Source of the DNA: Candidatus Njordarchaeota archaeon
GTDB lineage: Archaea; Asgardarchaeota; Njordarchaeia; Njordarchaeales; Njordarchaeaceae
Reading direction: 5' to 3'
DNA length: 15,815 bases
NCBI GenBank assembly: GCA_029856055.1
Contig: JAHQWF010000048.1
Span: forward strand, 1-15,815
Shown: one piece after another, positions 12,767 through 15,815 of the stretch
Layout: each line of letters starts with the position of its first letter
How positions within the stretch are numbered: position 1 is the first letter of the stretch
Made by a program: the position numbers and the translations under genes
The notes under the pieces: generated by a model
Database searches by the model: none
What the model was told of the DNA's origin: nothing
Seen by the model: only the letters and a program-made list of their open reading frames with translations

Positions 12767-15433
12767 ATGGGGAAGAAATATGTCTATGATTTTGAAGAAG
12801 GAAATGCTAAAATGAGAATGCTTCTAGGAGGCAAGGGAGCGGGATTAGCCGAAATGACTAGGATTGGTTTACCAGTGCCGCCAGGATTCACAATAACGAC
12901 AGAGGCATGTAAAGAGTATTATCGTAGGGGACCTAAGTTTCTTGATGAGATATGGAGTGAAATTCTTAGTCACCTAAGGAAACTAGAGGAGAAAACAAGT
13001 AAAAAATTTGGAGATCCAAATAACCCACTATTAGTATCTGTGAGGTCTGGTGCTCCCGTAAGTATGCCTGGGATGATGGATACGATACTCAACGTGGGTT
13101 TAAACGATGAGACAGTTAAAGCTTTAGCCAAATTAACTAACGACGAAAGGTTCGCTTATGATGCTTACAGGAGACTAATACAGATGTTTGGTTCAATAGT
13201 AATGGGCATTGATAAAAATAAATTTGAGAAAGAGTTAGAGGAAGTAAAGAAGAAATATGGGGTAAAATACGACGCAGAAATTCCCGCAGAAGGAATGAAA
13301 GAGGTTGTCGAGAGATTTAAGAGAGTTTATAAAGAAGAGACTGGAGAAGATTTTCCTCAGGATCCATTAGTTCAGCTTAGAAGAGCCATTGAAACCGTTT
13401 TTAAGTCGTGGAATAACGAAAGAGCAATTAAATACAGAGAGATCCATGAGATTCCACACGATATGGGAACTGCAGTAAACATCCAAACTATGGTATTTGG
13501 TAACATGGGATGGGATTCTGGGACCGGTGTATGCTTCACAAGAGATCCATCAACAGGAGAAACGAAGCTTTACGGAGAGTTTCTTCCTAATGCCCAGGGC
13601 GAAGATGTAGTAGCAGGTATTAGAACACCCCTCAGCATTGAGGACCTCAAGAACAGGCTACCACATATTTACGAGCAATTAAAGAAAGTAGCTGAATTGC
13701 TAGAGAGACACTACAAAGATGTGCAGGACATAGAGTTCACTGTTGAGAAAGGCATACTATATTTATTGCAAACAAGAACAGGAAAAAGAACGGCTCAAGC
13801 AGCCATAAAGATAGCTGTAGATCTAGCTAAAGAAGGAATAATAACTAAGGAAGAAGCTATAATGAGAGTTAAACCAGAAGATTTACGTAGAATATTGCAT
13901 AGGCAAATAGATCCTAAAGCAAAAGATAGTGCTAAGGTTATCGCAAGAGGCCTACCAGCATCTCCAGGCGCGGCCGTAGGTAGAGTGGTATTTGATTCGG
14001 ATAAAGCAGAGAAACTAGGAAACAGTGGAGAGAAGGTAATATTAGTCAGACCTGAGACGACACCGGAGGACATAGGTGGTATGGCAGCAGCTCAAGGTAT
14101 CTTAACAGCGAGGGGAGGTATGACTTCTCACGCCGCTGTAGTTGCGAGAGCTATGGGTAAACCAGCAGTTGTTGGTGCAGAAATGATCAAGATTGATCTG
14201 GAGAATAGAGAGTTCAGAGTCAACAATGTTGTGGTTAAAGAAGGTGACGTCATTACTATTGATGGTTCAGCTGGTGAAGTATATTTAGGTGAGTTACCAA
14301 CGATAGAACCAAAGTTAACTTCCGAGGCTTTAGAGCTGTTATCTTGGTGTGATGAATATAGGAAACTTGGTGTAAGAACCAACGCTGATACGCCGCATGA
14401 AATGAAACTTGCGTTAGAATTTGGGGCGGAAGGAGTTGGTCTAACTAGAACAGAGAATATGTTCGTTAAGGGAGGGAGAACTGAAATTGTTTATGAATTG
14501 CTTTTAGCGGAGACTAGCGAGGATAGAAAGAAGGCGCTGGAAAAATTAATACCGTTGCAAAAGAAAGATTTCATGGATATTCTTGAGGTTATGGATGGTA
14601 AACCAGTGATAATAAGGTTACTCGATGTACAATTCTACGCTCTAGTGTTCGCTGATCCAGAGAAGCTAATAGAGGAATACTATAAAAAGAAATATGAGGA
14701 GAGAGTTAGCGAAGAGGAACTAGAGCGGTTCAGAAACATAATAAATAGGGTAAGAGCCATAAGAGATGTGGATCCACAGATGGGATTCAGAGCAGTCAGG
14801 TTAGGAATAGTATACCCGGAGGTATATGAGGCACAAATGAGAGCAGCTATGGAGGCTGCAGCAGAATTAAAGAAAAGAGGACAGAATCCGATTTTAGAGA
14901 TAATGATACCTGGAACAGTAGATAAGAATGAACTAGTATATCTAAAAGAGATATTCGATAGAGTTCTAAGAGAGGTACAGAATAAGTACGGAGTAGATCT
15001 AAGAGTAATGTACGGAACAATGATTGAGTCTCCGAGGGCAGCATTCTTGGGAGATAAATTAGCTGAGGTCGCTGAATTCTTTTCATTTGGAACGAATGAT
15101 TTAACACAATTCATGTTTGGTTGGTCACGTGATGATGCAGAGAGAGCATTTATACATGCTTATTTGGAGAAGAAAATCCTACCATACAACCCGTTTCAGA
15201 ACTTAGATGAATTCGGTGTAGCTGGTATAATGAAGATATGCATAGAGAAAGCTAAAAAGACAAGACCAAACATAGAAATAGGAATCTGTGGTGAACACGG
15301 AGGAGATCCTCACAGCATAAAAATCTGCCATAAGTTAGGTTTAGATTACGTATCTGCGTCACCTTATAGAGTACCGATAGCGAGATTAGTGGCTGCCCAA
15401 GCGGCTATTGAAGAGAAAATGCAGAGTCAATAG
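12767..15433 (+). CDS. ppdK: Pyruvate, phosphate dikinase
   Basis: 888 residues, the usual PPDK size. Interconverts pyruvate, ATP and phosphate with PEP, AMP and pyrophosphate through a phosphohistidine. The ATP-grasp nucleotide-binding domain covers about 1-345 (GGKGAGLAEM 21-30, SVRSGAPVSMPGMMDT 91-106, LYGEFLPNAQGEDVVAG 268-284, LQTRTGKRT 334-342). The swivelling domain has GGMTSHAAVVARAMGKPAVVG with His455. The PEP/pyruvate barrel has Arg561 in LTRTENMF, Arg617 in IRLLD, Glu754 in GTMIESPRAAF, Asn777 in SFGTNDLTQ and Cys841 in GICGEHGGDP. Two loops differ from the family: after RLLD the usual PPLHEF is VQFYALV (621-627), and the usual NPMLGHRGCR is DPQMGFRAVR (669-678). Catalytic residues are kept, so it is probably active. 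It precedes enolase, consistent with glycolytic or gluconeogenic PEP use. Confidence 0.93.
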   Translation: MGKKYVYDFEEGNAKMRMLLGGKGAGLAEMTRIGLPVPPGFTITTEACKEYYRRGPKFLDEIWSEILSHLRKLEEKTSKKFGDPNNPLLVSVRSGAPVSMPGMMDTILNVGLNDETVKALAKLTNDERFAYDAYRRLIQMFGSIVMGIDKNKFEKELEEVKKKYGVKYDAEIPAEGMKEVVERFKRVYKEETGEDFPQDPLVQLRRAIETVFKSWNNERAIKYREIHEIPHDMGTAVNIQTMVFGNMGWDSGTGVCFTRDPSTGETKLYGEFLPNAQGEDVVAGIRTPLSIEDLKNRLPHIYEQLKKVAELLERHYKDVQDIEFTVEKGILYLLQTRTGKRTAQAAIKIAVDLAKEGIITKEEAIMRVKPEDLRRILHRQIDPKAKDSAKVIARGLPASPGAAVGRVVFDSDKAEKLGNSGEKVILVRPETTPEDIGGMAAAQGILTARGGMTSHAAVVARAMGKPAVVGAEMIKIDLENREFRVNNVVVKEGDVITIDGSAGEVYLGELPTIEPKLTSEALELLSWCDEYRKLGVRTNADTPHEMKLALEFGAEGVGLTRTENMFVKGGRTEIVYELLLAETSEDRKKALEKLIPLQKKDFMDILEVMDGKPVIIRLLDVQFYALVFADPEKLIEEYYKKKYEERVSEEELERFRNIINRVRAIRDVDPQMGFRAVRLGIVYPEVYEAQMRAAMEAAAELKKRGQNPILEIMIPGTVDKNELVYLKEIFDRVLREVQNKYGVDLRVMYGTMIESPRAAFLGDKLAEVAEFFSFGTNDLTQFMFGWSRDDAERAFIHAYLEKKILPYNPFQNLDEFGVAGIMKICIEKAKKTRPNIEIGICGEHGGDPHSIKICHKLGLDYVSASPYRVPIARLVAAQAAIEEKMQSQ

Positions 15434-15460
15434 GTTCATTAATTGAACATTTTATTTTCT
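15434..15460 (+). terminator. Hairpin plus T-rich tail after ppdK
   Basis: Directly after the TAG stop, arms GTTCA (15434-15438) and TGAAC (15444-15448) enclose a five-base loop and are followed by ATTTTATTTTCT. The stem is short, but the position and T-rich tail suggest an intrinsic-type terminator separating ppdK from enolase. Confidence 0.4.
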
Positions 15461-15502
15461 CATAAGATATCAAATTTTAGAATTTTGAGGCAAATTTTTA
15501 TT

Positions 15503-15546
15503 TCTTTATAATGGATTTATTTTTGATTTATAATAAGTGTAAGGTG
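15503..15546 (+). promoter_or_regulatory. Promoter and ribosome-binding site of enolase
   Basis: TCTTTATAAT at 15503-15512 is a TATA-like box that predicts a start near 15534. AAGGTG at 15541-15546, six bases before ATG 15553, is the Shine-Dalgarno. A second TATA-like sequence at 15525-15534 lies too close to the start codon to be used with this site. With the hairpin after ppdK, this suggests that enolase has its own promoter. Confidence 0.45.
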
Positions 15547-15552
15547 TCTTTA

Positions 15553-15815
15553 ATGCATGTTCTTCAATATGAGATGGATTTTAACTTCAGGATATTTGAT
15601 GTCAGAGCAAGACAAATTATTGATTCTAGAGGTAACCCCACAATAGAAGTGGAAATTCTTACTGAGGGATATGGAGTAGGTGTATTTGCAGCCCCAGCAG
15701 GGGCTTCCAGAGGAATTTATGAAGCTTGGGAAAAGAGAGATACTGAGGATAAACGATTTAAGGGCAAAGGAGTGTACTCAGCTATTGATTTAATCAATAA
15801 AGATGTATCAGAAGT
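15553..15815 (+). CDS. eno: Enolase (N-terminal part; runs off the right edge)
   Basis: 87 complete codons from ATG 15553 with no stop before the window end. Converts 2-phosphoglycerate to PEP. RARQIIDSRGNPTIEVE (about 17-33) is the classic enolase N-terminal signature. The catalytic loop reads APAGASRGIYEAWEKRD (43-59); SGASTG is the bacterial form, and the APAGAS form is the version I associate with Thermoproteota. FKGKGVYSAIDLIN matches the following KGV...AV..VN segment. The N-terminus carries about ten residues (MHVLQYEMDF) before the usual beginning; ATG at residue 8 (15574) is an alternative start but lacks a ribosome-binding site. PPDK upstream uses the product PEP. Assignment is firm although only about a fifth of the protein is seen. 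Confidence 0.93.
   Translation, partial: MHVLQYEMDFNFRIFDVRARQIIDSRGNPTIEVEILTEGYGVGVFAAPAGASRGIYEAWEKRDTEDKRFKGKGVYSAIDLINKDVSE

Noticed and set aside
14680..15114. Minus-strand open frames of 144 and 86 codons inside ppdK
   Set aside because: Both are antisense to the conserved PEP-binding domain of PPDK, overlap each other and have no promoter or ribosome-binding site.
1..15815. Defence island, CRISPR, integrase, insertion sequence or toxin-antitoxin pair
   Set aside because: No direct-repeat array, transposase or recombinase motif or paired small-gene module was found; the genes are housekeeping with uniform base composition.

Overview
The window reads as a chromosomal, gene-dense piece of an AT-rich archaeal genome, most likely a hyperthermophilic or thermophilic Thermoproteota (crenarchaeal-type) organism. 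The evidence is the gene content: an XPD/Rad3 helicase with four FeS cysteines, a SPOUT methyltransferase of the archaeal DUF171/COG2106 type, a DUF4152-like protein, the alpha subunit of ADP-forming acetyl-CoA synthetase, an RNase J-like beta-CASP protein, and an enolase with the archaeal APAGAS loop. Shine-Dalgarno sites of the GGTGAT/GAGGTG type, several TTG starts and TATA-like boxes just upstream of genes fit this. I see no mobile elements, CRISPR arrays, tRNA or rRNA genes, and no gene-free stretch longer than about 200 bases. Lineage below phylum level is inference.

Layout. 1-1244 (minus): a TatD-family hydrolase followed by a PP-loop ATPase (TtuA/NcsA-like) cut by the left edge. 1329-2045 (plus): a nucleoside diphosphate kinase with a long C-terminal extension, converging on an XPD-like helicase (minus, 2054-3979). 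4067-6235 (minus): pyrB (aspartate carbamoyltransferase) followed by an M20 ArgE/DapE-type peptidase. 6347-6895 (plus): an unrecognised single-pass membrane protein, divergent from pyrB. 6943-8451 (minus): a DUF4152-like gene carrying a -1 frame disruption, then the SPOUT methyltransferase. 8559-9950 (plus): acetyl-CoA synthetase (ADP-forming) alpha subunit, abutting tail-to-tail a stand-alone Lrp/AsnC ligand-binding domain (minus), which lies downstream of the RNase J-like gene (minus, 10268-11683). 11884-12613 (plus): a thioredoxin-fold protein overlapping a cytidine deaminase. 12767-15433 (plus): pyruvate, phosphate dikinase; then 15553 to the right edge (plus): the start of enolase.

Themes. 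Pyrimidine and nucleotide metabolism (pyrB, cytidine deaminase, NDK), RNA processing and modification (PP-loop thiolase-like protein, SPOUT methylase, RNase J-like nuclease), DNA repair (XPD; TatD as a candidate nuclease) and C3/C2 energy metabolism. Enolase makes PEP, PPDK interconverts PEP and pyruvate, and ACD makes ATP from acetyl-CoA.

This is mostly ordinary housekeeping DNA; I do not see a convincing new multi-gene system. The points most worth following are: the PP-loop ATPase whose GHNxDD site is replaced by a GAGIAG sequence; the frame break in the DUF4152-like gene, whose lost 48-residue tail is readable in the -1 frame; the extended NDK; and the non-canonical PEP-domain loops in PPDK.
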